From Drosophila pseudoobscura (Eukaryota > Arthropoda > Insecta > Diptera > Drosophilidae): a DNA stretch of 64,000 nucleotides. Under the pieces are notes generated by a model. That model was not told the origin of the DNA. It ran no database searches and saw only the letters and a program-made list of their open reading frames with translations. Both the position numbers and the translations under genes were made by a program. Location of the stretch: NCBI RefSeq assembly GCF_009870125.1, contig NC_046681.1:12413001-12477000 (forward strand). Direction: 5' to 3'. Position 1 is the first letter of the stretch; every line of letters starts with the position of its first letter. Positions 13,001 through 23,625 of this stretch are shown here, piece by piece.

Positions 13001-13510
13001 AGTGAAAAGCTCCAATAAAAAGGACACAGGCAGTCGGAGCATGGGTAGGACTTTTAAACATCTCAAAATTGCTACATATACCCTTTACCAGAAGGGTGTG
13101 AAAAAGGGAAACTAAAAGAAGAATTTCGAAAAGCAAAATACGTAGCGTACCCACTTCAATTTAAGCTTTTTCTATCCAACTTTTCGAGGCCTTTCAGAAG
13201 CGCACCTACCGCGCACACACACACACACACACAAAACACAGAGTGACAGAGGGAGAGCGAGAGAGAGAGAGAGCCGGCACAGTTGTCGCCGCTCCCACGC
13301 TGTCCGCTTTTACGGTTATTTAACAAATCAGCAGCTCATTTGGGGCTCTCGCTTTATGTTAATTTACCCAAAAGAGATTTTATATTTGCCAAACTTTTTA
13401 TTCCTTTCTTTTCACATAAATTTATACCAAAAGTCAGACGGATAAGCCGCGTGCCCGTCCCCGGGCCTTAGCACTTACTTGGCAATGGGTGTATCCTCGT
13501 TTTTGGACAT
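4001..13510 (-). CDS. ZnT35C: zinc transporter, ZnT2/3/4/8 (SLC30) class; 5' half, 3' exons outside the window
   Basis: Cation-diffusion-facilitator protein that moves zinc out of the cytosol into vesicles or out of the cell. Coding exons on the minus strand are 13479-13510 (start ATG at 13510, [10 protein letters not shown]), 11119-11297, 5113-5223 and 4001-4121, with an alternative first exon at 10566-10677. Phases match at every join (2, 1, 1, 2) and all donors and acceptors are GT/AG. Visible family features: the cytosolic histidine motif [19 protein letters not shown], a first membrane segment ([20 protein letters not shown]), and a second with the zinc-site H-x3-D in [13 protein letters not shown] followed by IAGRPSTQ. 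The protein breaks off in phase 2 at 4001, so the remaining membrane segments and C-terminal domain lie left of position 1. The class is secure. The symbol is tentative, because flies have several close paralogues (ZnT33D, ZnT41F). Confidence 0.85.
5715..6035 (-). mobile_element. degenerate DNA-transposon remnant, possibly hAT
   Basis: The minus-strand frame at 5846-6034 reads [18 protein letters not shown] then [19 protein letters not shown]. The second part resembles the R/NW-x-STY-x-M-L-x-R-L signature in the RNase-H fold of hAT transposases. The segment 5715-5835 is repeated in inverted orientation at 1310-1430. The family assignment is weak; that it is a dispersed repeat is better supported. 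Confidence 0.4.
7118..7195 (+). repeat. GC-rich dispersed repeat (family A), copy 2
   Basis: Shares with the 2960-3085 copy the order CCGTGGTCCGAT, ACACATATCGGGGCGAGC, GCGAGTGAGCCTGGGGTTTG. It is followed by AT-rich sequence with TATTATAG, as in the other copies. Confidence 0.7.
7305..7445 (+). repeat. tandem duplication of about 70 bp
   Basis: Two units start with CGTGTCACG at 7307 and 7377, and both contain ATCGTCTCCCATCTCTAA followed by a T/CACCGTAGTT-like or CACATAGTTTC string. Spacing is 70 bases. The second unit differs mainly in the first 20 bases. Confidence 0.7.
8445..8525 (+). repeat. GC-rich dispersed repeat (family A), copy 3
   Basis: Contains GCGTCCGATGCTTTACTCA, AATCGGCGCAAGCGTGCGAG and GAGCCGGGGGTTGGCGCATG, the same words in the same order as the other copies. 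It is preceded by CCTAACCTAACC, which resembles the AAAACCTAACCC before the tandem repeat at 7305. Confidence 0.7.
10566..10677 (-). CDS. alternative first coding exon of the zinc transporter
   Basis: Starts at ATG 10677 ([16 protein letters not shown]) with an in-frame TAG two codons upstream, so it must begin a protein or not be translated. It ends ...MEMLHDY plus one base at a GTAAGC donor. That phase-1 end joins the exon beginning at 5223 to give ...HDYVRDHCHR. The exon at 11119-11297 ends in the same phase and would give ...NNVEVRDHCHR. The two are therefore mutually exclusive N-termini of one transporter, which implies a second promoter upstream of 10677. Not confirmed by transcripts. 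Confidence 0.6.
11298..13478. other. first intron of the zinc transporter; AT-rich with microsatellites
   Basis: Between the exons ending at 13479 and starting at 11297 I see no coding signal. It holds the family-A repeat at 11355-11410, a CA run at 13215-13232 and a GA run at 13252-13272. The acceptor of the next exon (at 11298-11299) is preceded by a strong T-rich tract on the minus strand. Confidence 0.6.
11355..11410 (+). repeat. GC-rich dispersed repeat (family A), copy 4, internally deleted
   Basis: Begins GTAGTCGTGGTCCGAGG and passes directly into CGAAGCGAGTGAGCCGAGGG, so the TTTACTCATATCGG block of the other copies is missing. The flank has the same TTATAATCTATTATGAG-type AT-rich words. 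Confidence 0.65.
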
Positions 13511-14349
13511 ATTATTGCTTAACAATTAAACGCACGGCACAACACAAAAACAACGTGACAACAGAAACTTCAACGGAGAAATGTTTCTTATATGAAGGAA
13601 TGCCAGAGATTCGATCCCCCCCGAGAGAAGCTGCGAGAGATAAGAGAGAGAGAAGGAAGACTGGGCCTAACAGAGAATGATAAGATCAAAGCAAACACCA
13701 GATAAATGACAGATAAAACTTACAACTTCTGCGGCTGATAGACGCGACAGCGAGAGCGGAGTGCAATGTGTGGGTGCGTGTGTGTGTGTGAATGGATTAA
13801 TCTGGAAAAGAAAGACAAGAGCAATTGTGTATACTTTCTTATCAAGTGTGACTATAGCACACGGACTGCTTATTCTACGATTAAATGATGGTAACGTGCG
13901 CTATAAGAACTTATTTTCACAATTTCACACACAGTTTTGTAGGCCGCCAGATAACACATGTTCAAAGCTTGGCGCTGCCCACAAGTTTGCCAGACAGCTA
14001 GAAAAGGTTATGTTTAGTATTTTCTGCTGGTATTTTTTGCAGGGGTAAGTTTTAGTACCTTTTCGGCACGCGCTGCCACCCTGGCGATGTTCAAAAAATC
14101 AATATGAAAGCCATAACGTGCAAAAATTCGCCCAAGTTTTAGCAACTCTCATTAGTTTAAGCATGTCGGGATGTAGTGCATACGAATTGATAGCCATTAA
14201 CTCGCCAGGATTAGCGCTGCATTGACCAAAAGAGGGGAAAATCATGGCCCATTGAGTGGATGACAGTGTGAGACCGTGAGACGCGAGAAGACGTGAAGAC
14301 CAACAAAGCAAAGCACAAGCCCCCCCAAACAACAGCAAGGAAGCAAGTG
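13511..14349. promoter_or_regulatory. divergent promoter region between the zinc transporter and the SET/MYND gene
   Basis: The two start codons (13510 minus, 14350 plus) face away from each other and are 839 bases apart, so both core promoters and 5' leaders should lie here. I see no clear TATA box at a sensible distance from either. A GT/TG run lies at 13773-13791. The role is inferred from gene arrangement. Confidence 0.5.
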
Positions 14350-17300
14350 ATGGCCTCTTCCTCTTCATCTGCGCGTGTGAACAACAAAGCTGCCACCGCC
14401 GCTCCTCCTTTTGCTGCTGCCGCCGCTGCTTCTTCTTCTACTGCTCCTCCTGCTGCTTCTTCTTCTTCTGCTCCAGTTCCGTCGCTGGGTGATTTAATTG
14501 GCCACCAGCTGCGACAACTCAATCGGGAGGAGCTCCACTATAAAGATGAACTGCAATTGCTTCTGCTTCTAACGCCTGTGCAACGGCAAAAACTCAATCG
14601 GGAGACGGACGGCGATGGACAGAAGGATTGCAATGGTGGCGACACTATGGCCGCCAGCACATCGGCGCCACTTTCCAGGCCGGAGTATGGCGGGGAAGAG
14701 GATGACGACCTGATTGGGGCGGTGGGCGGTCTCAGTATTTCATCCCCAACACCAGCAACAACAACAACAACAACGACGAAGGAGCCGCTGTTGGATTTTA
14801 GGTGAAACAAACGGTTGTTCGTGTCGGTGTGCGTGTTTGTGTGTGTGTGCCCCAGTGCATGCGCGTGTGTGGGTGTGCGTGTAAGAGCGAAAGTGTTTTT
14901 GTGCCCCCAGGGCTGCACAGCAATCAAATTATGCAAATTCCCCGCGCAACAATGTGAAATTAATTCCACATTCGTGGCCTTTCTAATCCGCCATCATAAT
15001 GAATGGCTTCAGAAATGTGTTTTGTAATTGTCAGGTGTGTTTTGTAATGTTGTGGGTGGGGGGAGGTCAACTGTTCAGCCCTGGTTGTGTACTGAAGTGA
15101 TTGCTTGCAGAGTATATAAATATAGGGTAAGTCTGTCCGTAAGGATAATTTGCTGGACAGCCTTATCTCTCATTCCCACTCCTTGTGAGCCGTAACGGAC
15201 TGTGCTACCGCAAAGAAGGCCCTCTCTTGGACTGCAACCACCTTATATAAGGCCTACCTTGATTGCATGCATTCGTACGGTTAAGTAGCATTTTCGCTGT
15301 CGATTTTGGGAATTTGGGTCACTTCGTTTTGACATTTTCTGTGAATAATTAAGTGGCCTCCTTACACCCCAACCCACACCATTCCCATCCCCATCAGATA
15401 TACAACCATGTAACGGCCTCCACCCCCTTTTTGGCATAATTACTCACAGAACACATGTACTCAAATGGTTTCAACATCTACGCCACCAAACGGGACACTT
15501 TAAGTCGGAGGAAGAGTCGCGACGTCTGCGCGAGGCCGGAAATGACTCATACCGCAAGGAGAAGCATCCGCTCAAGGCCAGCGATCTGTTCACAGAGGCC
15601 ATCTTCCTGGCCCCGGCGAGGAATACTCTGGCCGCCGCCCTGGCCCATGCCAATCGCTCACTGGCTCTCTACGATTGCGGTCTGTATGCGGTGAGTGCGC
15701 GTTCTACTCCTTTCAAGATCTCTTTCAATAATTGTTATTGTCCTTTAGGAATCCTATGATGACTGCCTGTGCGCCCTGGATTTGGGCTATCCGGAGGAGT
15801 ATTTGCCATTGATAAAGCTGCGGCAAGCCGCCTGTGCCTTAAAACTGCGTAACTTTGCGCTCTGCGAGGAGCATCTGCACGAGCTCCTGCACATCGAACT
15901 GAACCAGGTCTTCGAGACGCGCACCCACGAGCTCTGGCATCAGTGCGAGGTGCTCAAGGTGGAGCGTTTCGAGATGGCTGTGCAAACGGGCGATGATCTC
16001 GAAACCAACGACATGAAAGCCTTTGAAATGTGAGTGGAAATCATCCACAAGGGACCGGCATTAACAAACTGATCGTTTCAATTCCCAAAACAGTGCCTGG
16101 TTGGACAACTCCTCGTCGCTGCATAGCACCCGTGCCCTGGCCAGGAATGCCCTCATCTTCGAGTCCGAGGCGGTGGCCATGGTGCCGAGTGGCAATTGTC
16201 GGGTGTGCGACTACTGTGGCATCACTCAGTTCATTCCTTTTCCCTGCATTTACTGCTCCAACCGCCTGGTTGTCTACTGCTCGCGTCAGTGTCGCGTCAA
16301 GCACGCTGCCATCCATTCCGTGGAGTGTTTTGGACATCAAATCGAACTGTTCGAGTCCTTCGGCGAAGTCTTTGGAATGCCGCGTCTTCTGCAGCTGGCC
16401 TTGCGAATGCTGATCACAGGACTGCCAGAGCTGCTGGCGCATTGCCGGAAGAAGCCGACACTCAGCAAGCTCTGGTCAGCCATCAACGGCGCCCTGCTGG
16501 AGAGACAGGACATTGGCTACAGCTCTATGCTGCGACTGGAGAAGCTTAAGGAGGAGCACACTTCGGATACGCTGATTGCCCTGGCACTGGCAGCGCACAT
16601 TCTGGCCATTTACCTGAACAAATGCACGACGTTCTTTGAGCAGTTGGAGAAGAGCCTGCCCTCAGCCTCCCGCATGTCGAATGCCGAGTGGGAGCTCCTC
16701 TGTGCGGCTCTGCTGATGCGCCACATCAGTCAGCTTCGGCATCGATCACTCACACACTGCCGCTCCTTTGTGCTGCCCGCAGATCCGCATGTATTCTCGC
16801 CCCTAAACGAGTTCCAGCTGTGGGCAGCGCCCATGCGGTTGCAGGAGGGCCATCTGCATCTGCTGGCCGGCGAGGTGGCGGTCGTGGCCTATGCCGTCTA
16901 TCCAGAGACACTGAGTCTCTGTCGCCACAGTTGTTCCTCTACCATCTGCAGCAAGTTCTCGGGCAGAAAGATGACTGCCTTGGCCCTGCTGGATCTGCCG
17001 GCGGGATCGGGTATCTATAATTGCTTTGCCAGCGGCAATTACCAGCAGCTGCGGCAAGGCGAACGCAGCAAACAGCTCAAGGAACACGGCATCAAGTGCC
17101 ACTGCAACGCCTGCCAGCTTTCCTATACGGAAGATCAGTTCGTAAGTGGATGGGGAGGAGTATGCTCTACATTTACATTTCAATTGAATGCTTTTCGCTC
17201 TTTTTGTAGGACAAGTTCCATCGCTACCGTTGTGATAATCCCAAGTGCATGGAGATCTTTACGCCTCATGCCCTGCCGCATGCCCCGAACCTTCGCTGGT

Positions 17301-18149
17301 GGCTGTCCGAGGAGTACACTCAACCGGAATACAACGGAGCCGAGCTGATTGTGTGTCCGCACTGTGGCGAGGCACAGAAACTGGAGTGGTTCTGGTCCTT
17401 CAATACGTCCCTCATCGACTGCGAGCTGATCGAAGAGCGCTGCAAGCTCTATGCCGCCATTGAGCGGGCCGAGTGCCACCTGATGGAGCTGCACGAATGC
17501 AAGGTGGCGCTGGCCCGGCTCCTCCTAGAGCAGTGCCTGATGGTGCATCGTGGTATGTCCGTGATAGAGAGAGGGAGAGCGACCGCTTCGATATTTAAAA
17601 AGTTTATCATTTACTTTGTTTTTATTCATTGCCAGCTCTTGCTTTCGCACTGTTTCCACTGTATTTGAGATGTCATTTGTTTCACATTCATCCAGATTCA
17701 GGATTCTCTCGTTTAACTGATTTTCAAAACCCAACTAATTTCCTTATTTTCGGTTTGTGCAAAACTACTATCACTATCTCTATCTCTGTGTGTGTTTGTC
17801 TTTCTATCTATCGTCTCGTCTAATTGCTCTCTGGTGTGAAGAGGGGGCCACCGTCCTGGACGACTGGGAGTTCAATAAACTGGGATCCATTATGCGCGCC
17901 GTGCTGCCCGGGGTGATGGCCCAATACGGCGGACAGTCGATCGAGTATGTGAAATACTTTGCTTACTTCTGGGATGTGATGGCATTGAGCAACTACAAGT
18001 GCAACGATCGGGAATTGATGCAGATGCTGAATGCCCTGGAGTTCATAGCCGATGAATTCAAGGATATATTCATCAACTACTACGAGGATTACATTGCGCC
18101 CAAATTTGCTGAAGAGTCCTATGGGAGTGTTGTAGATACACAGGTCTAG
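14350..18149 (+). CDS. SET and MYND domain protein, SMYD4 type, 890 aa, six exons
   Basis: Putative lysine methyltransferase or SET/MYND scaffold. Exons are 14350-14801, 15450-15690, 15749-16029, 16094-17141, 17210-17552 and 17842-18149. Phases match at every junction and they total 891 codons with the TAG at 18147. Order of parts: a Ser/Ala-rich N-terminus (about 1-60), a TPR-like helical region (about 165-300, AGNDSYRKEKHPLKASDLF onward), the N-terminal half of SET, a full MYND zinc finger (C363, C366, C376, C379, C387, C391, H399, C403), then the SET core and post-SET cysteines (KCHCNAC near 659; CDNPKC 682-687; CPHC 723-726). The usual NHSC cofactor motif reads RHSC (602-605), so its Asn is missing. 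The N-terminal TPR region and length fit SMYD4 rather than SMYD1-3. The exact fly paralogue is not identified. It lies tail to tail with PolD3. Confidence 0.93.
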
Positions 18150-20201
18150 AAAGCGATAAAAAAAACCAAGAAGCAAACCAAAAACCATAACTTAACTTAG
18201 ATCTATTTTATTCTGTAGAGCAAACCACAACAAAAAACACACACAAAACCAAACAAAAACAAAGCGAAACGAAACGAAATGAAATGAAAAACTTCTAGGA
18301 AAATTCTACTGTTGATTCAAACAATACAAATATTATATATACTTTGTGCTATTATTAAAAAAATGGTGCTGAGATATTAAATTGTACGAAACGAATGTTA
18401 CATTCATTTAGGTGATTAAGTAAATGAAGACAAACAAATTGACGAAACGAATCAAAGGAAAAATCATATTTAGTAGAGGAATCATATCATGCACACCATT
18501 ATGTTCATATCACACCAAACACCCTCTAGGACAAAACGATCAACTGATTTTTATAGCAAATGAGTTTTACATTTTGCATATGCGAGCAATATTTTGAAAC
18601 AAATAAAAACAAAAAAAGAGCTAAAACTGCAAAGAAACACACACTCTCAGCCCGCTGTACGCTCTCTAAATTTAGTTAAATTTTATTCGGAAATTAAATG
18701 AGATGTAATGGCTTATTCCCGGCGTACAGTGGGGTGGCGGTGGTGACGCACCCTTTATGAGATATATAAATCCAAGCAAAATCCAATTTAATTATAAGCA
18801 AATAATTTTAGCTTCTGAGAAGCTTCTACCTAAGCCTAGGCATTTCGAACCGAACCGAATCGAATCGAATCGATATTGTTAGCCCTCAAACCAGGAACGA
18901 TATATTATTGTTGCAGATGCAAATCCAGACACAGATGCAGATACAGATCCCTCCCTCAATCACGTATATATTTGCTTGCCATTGGGCAGCCCGACTGTAA
19001 GCTTTTAATGCTTAAAAATCAGATAGGAATCAAACGCAATCACTGCAGAAACGAACAACAGAATAACTTAATCAATATTCAAATTGTATTAAACCTCGCC
19101 TTAATTTTTGAAAGTGTTTTGAAATACATACAATACAAAGAAAGTTGAAAATGATGATGATGAAGAAAATGAAAATATACGAATATGAATCAATCGAATA
19201 CAAAACGCACTGATAACGCGTAGGCCAGGCAGTCTTCACACAGATACACACCAACACACACACACACACACACACACACAGAGACACATTCGGACACACA
19301 TCCATACAGACACACACGCAATCGAATATGAATAATTAAACAAAACAAATTACAAAACAACAAGATACTCAAACAAACTTCTAGCAGCTATTAACAAATG
19401 CAATAAAAATTCTTTTTAACAACAAAAATTCAAGTCTTTTGTGTATTTCTTGGATGAAACATGGAGTGGAGCTATGAAATTGATCTGTGCTTAATTTTTG
19501 ACAAGTATTTTAATTTACAATGAAGAAATTGCATTGATTGTTTCAAAATTTTGAGAGTTATTACAAATTTCTATTGAGAGTTCTATGATTTACAAATTCC
19601 TAGATATAGATATAGATATCTTATTATTTCTTAAAACTATTGTGAACTTTTCCAACTATTTCTAAAAATCAAAATCAAAAGTATAATTAGGGTTTTAATG
19701 CTCTCTCTTACAGACAATCTTAGCGATTGATCTGTGCCTATGCTTTGATATTTATTCTATAAATTCGATCATTTAGTGCCATGCAAAATTATAAAGAATT
19801 CCATACAATTTTGATTATTTCAGACCTTTACTATCGAAATTGATCCCTAATCTAATCGACAATAGCCTTAAACAATTATACAAAGTATTTCTTGTTTCAT
19901 TTATCAACATCGATATTTTAACAATTTTTCTTTTTAATTTATGTGAAATTACAATGTTTCTCTCAAAAATAACACTTCTAGATATCAGATATTGGCAGAA
20001 ACGAAAAGTTTATATTTCTTATAGATAGGTATATAATTAACAGAGCGGAATTGACCCATCCAATAGGCAGAAGATTAATAATAATTTATTTTCGCTGGTG
20101 TATATGAAATTCATTCAAAAATCTTAGATCAATACATTTAAGCAATTAAAATCATTCTTTTGGATTCATTCCAATATAATTTTTCCACTCGAATTCTCCT
20201 G
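18150..20201. other. 3' region between the convergent SET/MYND and PolD3 genes
   Basis: Starts with an A-rich 3' untranslated stretch (AAACAAATAAAAAC at 18599-18612 and CAATAAAAATTC at 19400-19411 are possible polyadenylation sites). It contains a GAATCGAATCGA run near 18858-18870 and a CA run at 19255-19280. From 19420 it is AT-rich with no coding signal. TTTATT at 20086-20091 could be the minus-strand polyadenylation signal of PolD3. Confidence 0.5.
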
Positions 20202-21494
20202 CTACTTTTTGGTAAAGAAACTCATGATGTTTCCTTGCTTTTGTTTGGCTGCCTCCTTGCTGACTTTGGTCGACGCAGGAGGGGATTTCTTCTTGGCCGC
20301 TGGAGCCGAATCTGACGGCGAACCATTCTTTTTGGTAGCTGGCGGTGAAGCCTTCTTTTTGACAGCCTTTGATTGCTTTGTGGGCTTCCGCTGGGTAATA
20401 ACAAAGCCCTCGTCATCCAGAAAGGTTTCATTGGAGGGTTCCGTCTCCATTTCATCATCCAACGTGACGACTTCTTCTTCGGCGTTCTTCTTGGAGGGCT
20501 GCTGTTCGTCGTCGTCGGAATCGCTGATGCGACGACGCTTGCTCGTGGAGGGCTTCTCCTGGTCGGACTCGTTGTCGGAGGCCATTACTTTGCGTCGAAT
20601 CTTGTCCAGTTTCTCCTCCTCGTCGGAGGATTCGGCGCTCTCTTCGGCAAACAGTTGAATGGACGTGTTGGCTGTGGATTCCTTCTTCGCCTGAATCGGA
20701 GGTGATTTCTTGGCCTCACTTTCAGGGGATTTCTTGACCGCAGCGGGAGCTGCTGCTCCTGCTGGTTGTTTCTTGAAGAAATTGTCCATTGTGTTGGCTT
20801 TGCTTGGCGTGGCCTTGACTTCTTTGGGTTTGCTGCCGGCCGCAGGAGCTGCTGCTGCTGAAAAGAAGCTATTGATGCTGCCCTTCTTTGCAGGTTTCCC
20901 CTTTGCTGTCTGCTCTTTGGGGGATGTCTTCTTTATTTCGGTTTCAGGGTTTTCCTTGCTGGTGGCAGGCTTTACGGACTCTGATTTCACTCCATTTGTA
21001 GCAGCAGCACCCTTGGAGCCGCCATTCAAAGCAGGAGCTGCCTTATGGACACCATTGGTAGATGGCCCTGCGTTCTGCGCACCATTTGTGGGCCTATCCA
21101 CAGCTATTCTGGTGCCAGCGCGCCTCTTCACGCCGGCCAGCTTCACCTCCAGGTGCTGCATGGGACGGAACACAGTCGCCGGCGACTTGGAGCCCCCTGC
21201 AATCTCCACGCTGTAAAGCTGCCACTGCGCATCTCGCAGCTTGTTGCGCCAGTCCTCCAGCTTGCTCTCTTGCACAATGGTGTAGAACTCATCATTTGTG
21301 CCATTTGTCAGTCCCGTGCCATGGACCAGGAATCGCTTCTCGAATTTCGTTGCCGGCTCCTGCTCTTTGATATACGCCTCCAAAGTGTCGTTCACCTCCT
21401 TGTAGGATAGCTTGTATTCCTCCAGCAGGTCGGTGATCATCACGCGACAATCGAAATCAATAAGGCAATCGTCCAGAGCCTTTTTTAAACCCAT
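20202..21494 (-). CDS. PolD3: DNA polymerase delta subunit 3 (Pol32/PolD3), 430 aa
   Basis: Accessory subunit that links DNA polymerase delta to PCNA in replication and break-induced repair, in the nucleus. Single exon, ATG at 21494, TAG at 20202-20204. The N-terminal ~120 residues (MGLKKALDDCLIDFDCRVMI...) are the compact domain that binds the second polymerase subunit. The rest is low-complexity, Lys/Ser/Pro/Ala-rich, with acidic serine patches (SAESSDEEE, SDSDDDEQQ) that look like CK2 sites. The protein ends QGNIMSFFTKK, a PCNA-interacting peptide at the extreme C-terminus, as in the family. Two internal look-alikes occur, GSINSFF (205-211) and NTMDNFF (234-240). Length is close to the melanogaster protein as I recall it. 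Frames on the opposite strand are shadows. Confidence 0.95.
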   Translation of the reverse strand: MGLKKALDDCLIDFDCRVMITDLLEEYKLSYKEVNDTLEAYIKEQEPATKFEKRFLVHGTGLTNGTNDEFYTIVQESKLEDWRNKLRDAQWQLYSVEIAGGSKSPATVFRPMQHLEVKLAGVKRRAGTRIAVDRPTNGAQNAGPSTNGVHKAAPALNGGSKGAAATNGVKSESVKPATSKENPETEIKKTSPKEQTAKGKPAKKGSINSFFSAAAAPAAGSKPKEVKATPSKANTMDNFFKKQPAGAAAPAAVKKSPESEAKKSPPIQAKKESTANTSIQLFAEESAESSDEEEKLDKIRRKVMASDNESDQEKPSTSKRRRISDSDDDEQQPSKKNAEEEVVTLDDEMETEPSNETFLDDEGFVITQRKPTKQSKAVKKKASPPATKKNGSPSDSAPAAKKKSPPASTKVSKEAAKQKQGNIMSFFTKK

Positions 21495-22808
21495 TGTTGT
21501 TTATAAATAAATAGCGTGGAAATGTGGAAGGCCTAAGCGAAGTTTGAAATTGCCAAGTCAAAGAATTGTATATTATACTTTATATATACGTACTTATAGA
21601 GTTTTACCTCAATTATGGTCGAACAAATTAAGTTAACTTAACTTTTAATCTAGTATAATTTGATGAAACTATTTTTTTTGGGCGATTGCTTTGATTGTTT
21701 CGATTAGCCCACTTAAGCCCCCTCTATTTAAATAGTTCAACTACATGAGGTAAATGGCGGAAAATATTAACGATTGAAATTTCTTCTTGTAGATCCATGC
21801 CATCTTTCATCTGATCTTAAGAAAAGCCACGATATCTTTCACGTGAACTGCGCTAAAATGATTCAATTTTCATTATTTTAAGTGGATCCGCCTTTAAGAC
21901 CCCCTTGGTCTGCAATGGGTTAATCGTTCTCCGTCAAGGCTTGGAAACCATATTGCTTAATTTCGATGTTCCATCGAATATTTCTAGCTAGATAGAACCC
22001 TCAGTCATGCCCACATAATTTTATCCGATTAATGAATCAATTTTCTACTTTATTGGCTTATTTTAAATACTTGCTTTTATTGGATTTATTGGAATTCCAG
22101 TTTTACAGAGTTTTCAAAATCAAAATTTCGCAAAATTATACCGCGAAATGCGTCATTTGACGGTTTGGTGAGATGCCAGCAACCTCGCAGGAGTTGCCTC
22201 AGGGAATATATTGGTGGACTTTCACTTTCCATAATCAAGTAGAATGCATTTCAGTGTTTCCATCGGGCTTGACTTCTTATTTATTTGTTATTGGGTTATT
22301 TGTTTGTTTGGGTTTCGATTCCTTGTCCGGCACTGCAAACTATCGATACATCATAGGGGGCGACTGTAATATAAGGTAGATGTCTCTAGTCAAAGAAATA
22401 GCAGTTAGTTCGTTTAAACGACAATAGATGGAGCAGACTGGTGGTTTCTGTGGTCAATATCCAGCTTTATTAGATATTGCCCGAGCTATGATTGCTTTGC
22501 CTGCTTAATTACTCGAAAGAATACAGAACATGCATAGAACGGAATACATATTTATTTAGAAAAGAGTCAGAGTTAGATGTAAAGAATACAAGTACAGGAA
22601 TACGTTGCAGTATTCAACTGCATATATTGAATTCTTTTCACTTTGGACCATCATTTGCATTACTTTATATCAATCTCTTAACCAGCCACAAGTCTTTCAA
22701 TAAATTTCCTTACCGGCCATGCTGGTTACCCAACACATACATGCCGAAAAGGTTAATGAAATTATGAGAGTAGCAACAGTCATTAGCATAAAGTAAGTAC
22801 AGACCCAC
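21495..22808. other. intergenic DNA upstream of PolD3
   Basis: AT-rich, without supported exons. It contains the PolD3 promoter region and a perfect TATCGATA at 22341-22348. The short plus frame at 22173-22379 looks incidental. Confidence 0.5.
22341..22348. promoter_or_regulatory. TATCGATA, DRE/DREF-type site
   Basis: Perfect eight-base palindromic DRE core. In Drosophila, DREF binds this sequence in promoters of DNA-replication and proliferation genes, which would fit PolD3. It lies about 850 bases upstream of the PolD3 start codon, further than usual, so it may serve another transcript or none. Confidence 0.35.
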
Positions 22809-23102
22809 CTATCAGTACAATCTTTGTGCCACCAGGCCCCCATGCGATCCACTGCACAGTTAGACCTCAGATTGCCATCGCTGTCCCTGTCGTAGGTGGT
22901 AAATATCTGATCCCTGCTTGAATTCAGCGAATCACCTGCATCTCCAGTGAAGGGTGCCTTAATTTCTTCATCCGAATCCGTTTTTTTACTCCAGCCAGTC
23001 GCGGAAGAAGAGCTGCTCCTTGTCGGTGCGACGGGCGATCACAATCCAGCCAGGACCCTCAATCTCTGTATCGCAGAACACTTGAAAGTGTGCTTTCCAT
23101 TT
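22809..23102 (-). pseudogene. fibrinogen-like domain exon, broken
   Basis: Minus-strand translation gives FQVFCDTEIEGPGWIVIARR and DKEQLFFRDWLE, the start of a fibrinogen C-terminal domain (ficolin/angiopoietin/scabrous-like secreted proteins). A TAA then falls where the family has Tyr (WLEYKNGFG). After KNGFG the frame jumps and part of the domain is absent. It resumes as APFTGDAGDSLNSS, then DRDSDGNLRSNCAV and GAWWHKDC, which carries the calcium-site and conserved Cys region. An AG acceptor precedes 23102 and a GTGGGT donor follows 22809, so this was one exon of a longer gene. A nonsense codon plus an internal frame-changing deletion make it a pseudogene. No other exons of it were found nearby. 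Confidence 0.8.
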
Positions 23103-23625
23103 CTGTACATATAAATTCTCGCTATTTCGTAATATTTGAAGACTTTATTCAGTCCTCTGTTCCGAACAGACTTTGAGCTCCGACTGACTATTCCTAGGTA
23201 TATGTATCCTATATATTCCTATATGTATCTTTCGTTTTTAGTACAAAAATATGTATAAAATATATCTCGTTAATTCCTCTTCTATTCTGACTATTTATGG
23301 AACAATTCTACGCGAAGTTCAATGTGTAAATCGTATTGTACAAATTTATAAATCTTAAATAATAATAAATACAAAATGTCTAAGGGCTAAGGTTATTTCG
23401 GTTTCCCTTTAGATTTCACAAACGATTTCCCAAGCCACAGACCGAGGGGTGCTGCTGCATGACGAATCACTAAATGTAAGCTCCGTATCCGTAACGTATC
23501 AATCAATCTGATCTATGAAGAAAGTTATGCAATATCTGTGGCTAATCCGTGACAAATCGCGAAGGTAAGAAACAAAACCTCAGCCCGAAACCTTTTTGGC
23601 TCCACTTATGTTTATTCCCCCCATC

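Noticed and set aside
16803..17494. Minus-strand frames opposite the SET/MYND exons
   Set aside because: Shadows of coding exons; the plus strand carries the MYND and SET motifs and matching splice sites.
20209..21216. Long plus-strand frames opposite PolD3
   Set aside because: Antisense shadows of the PolD3 coding sequence.
22173..22379. Plus frame containing GIYWWTF, reminiscent of a fibrinogen C-terminus
   Set aside because: It is on the opposite strand to the fibrinogen-like exon and lacks any other family landmark; chance similarity.
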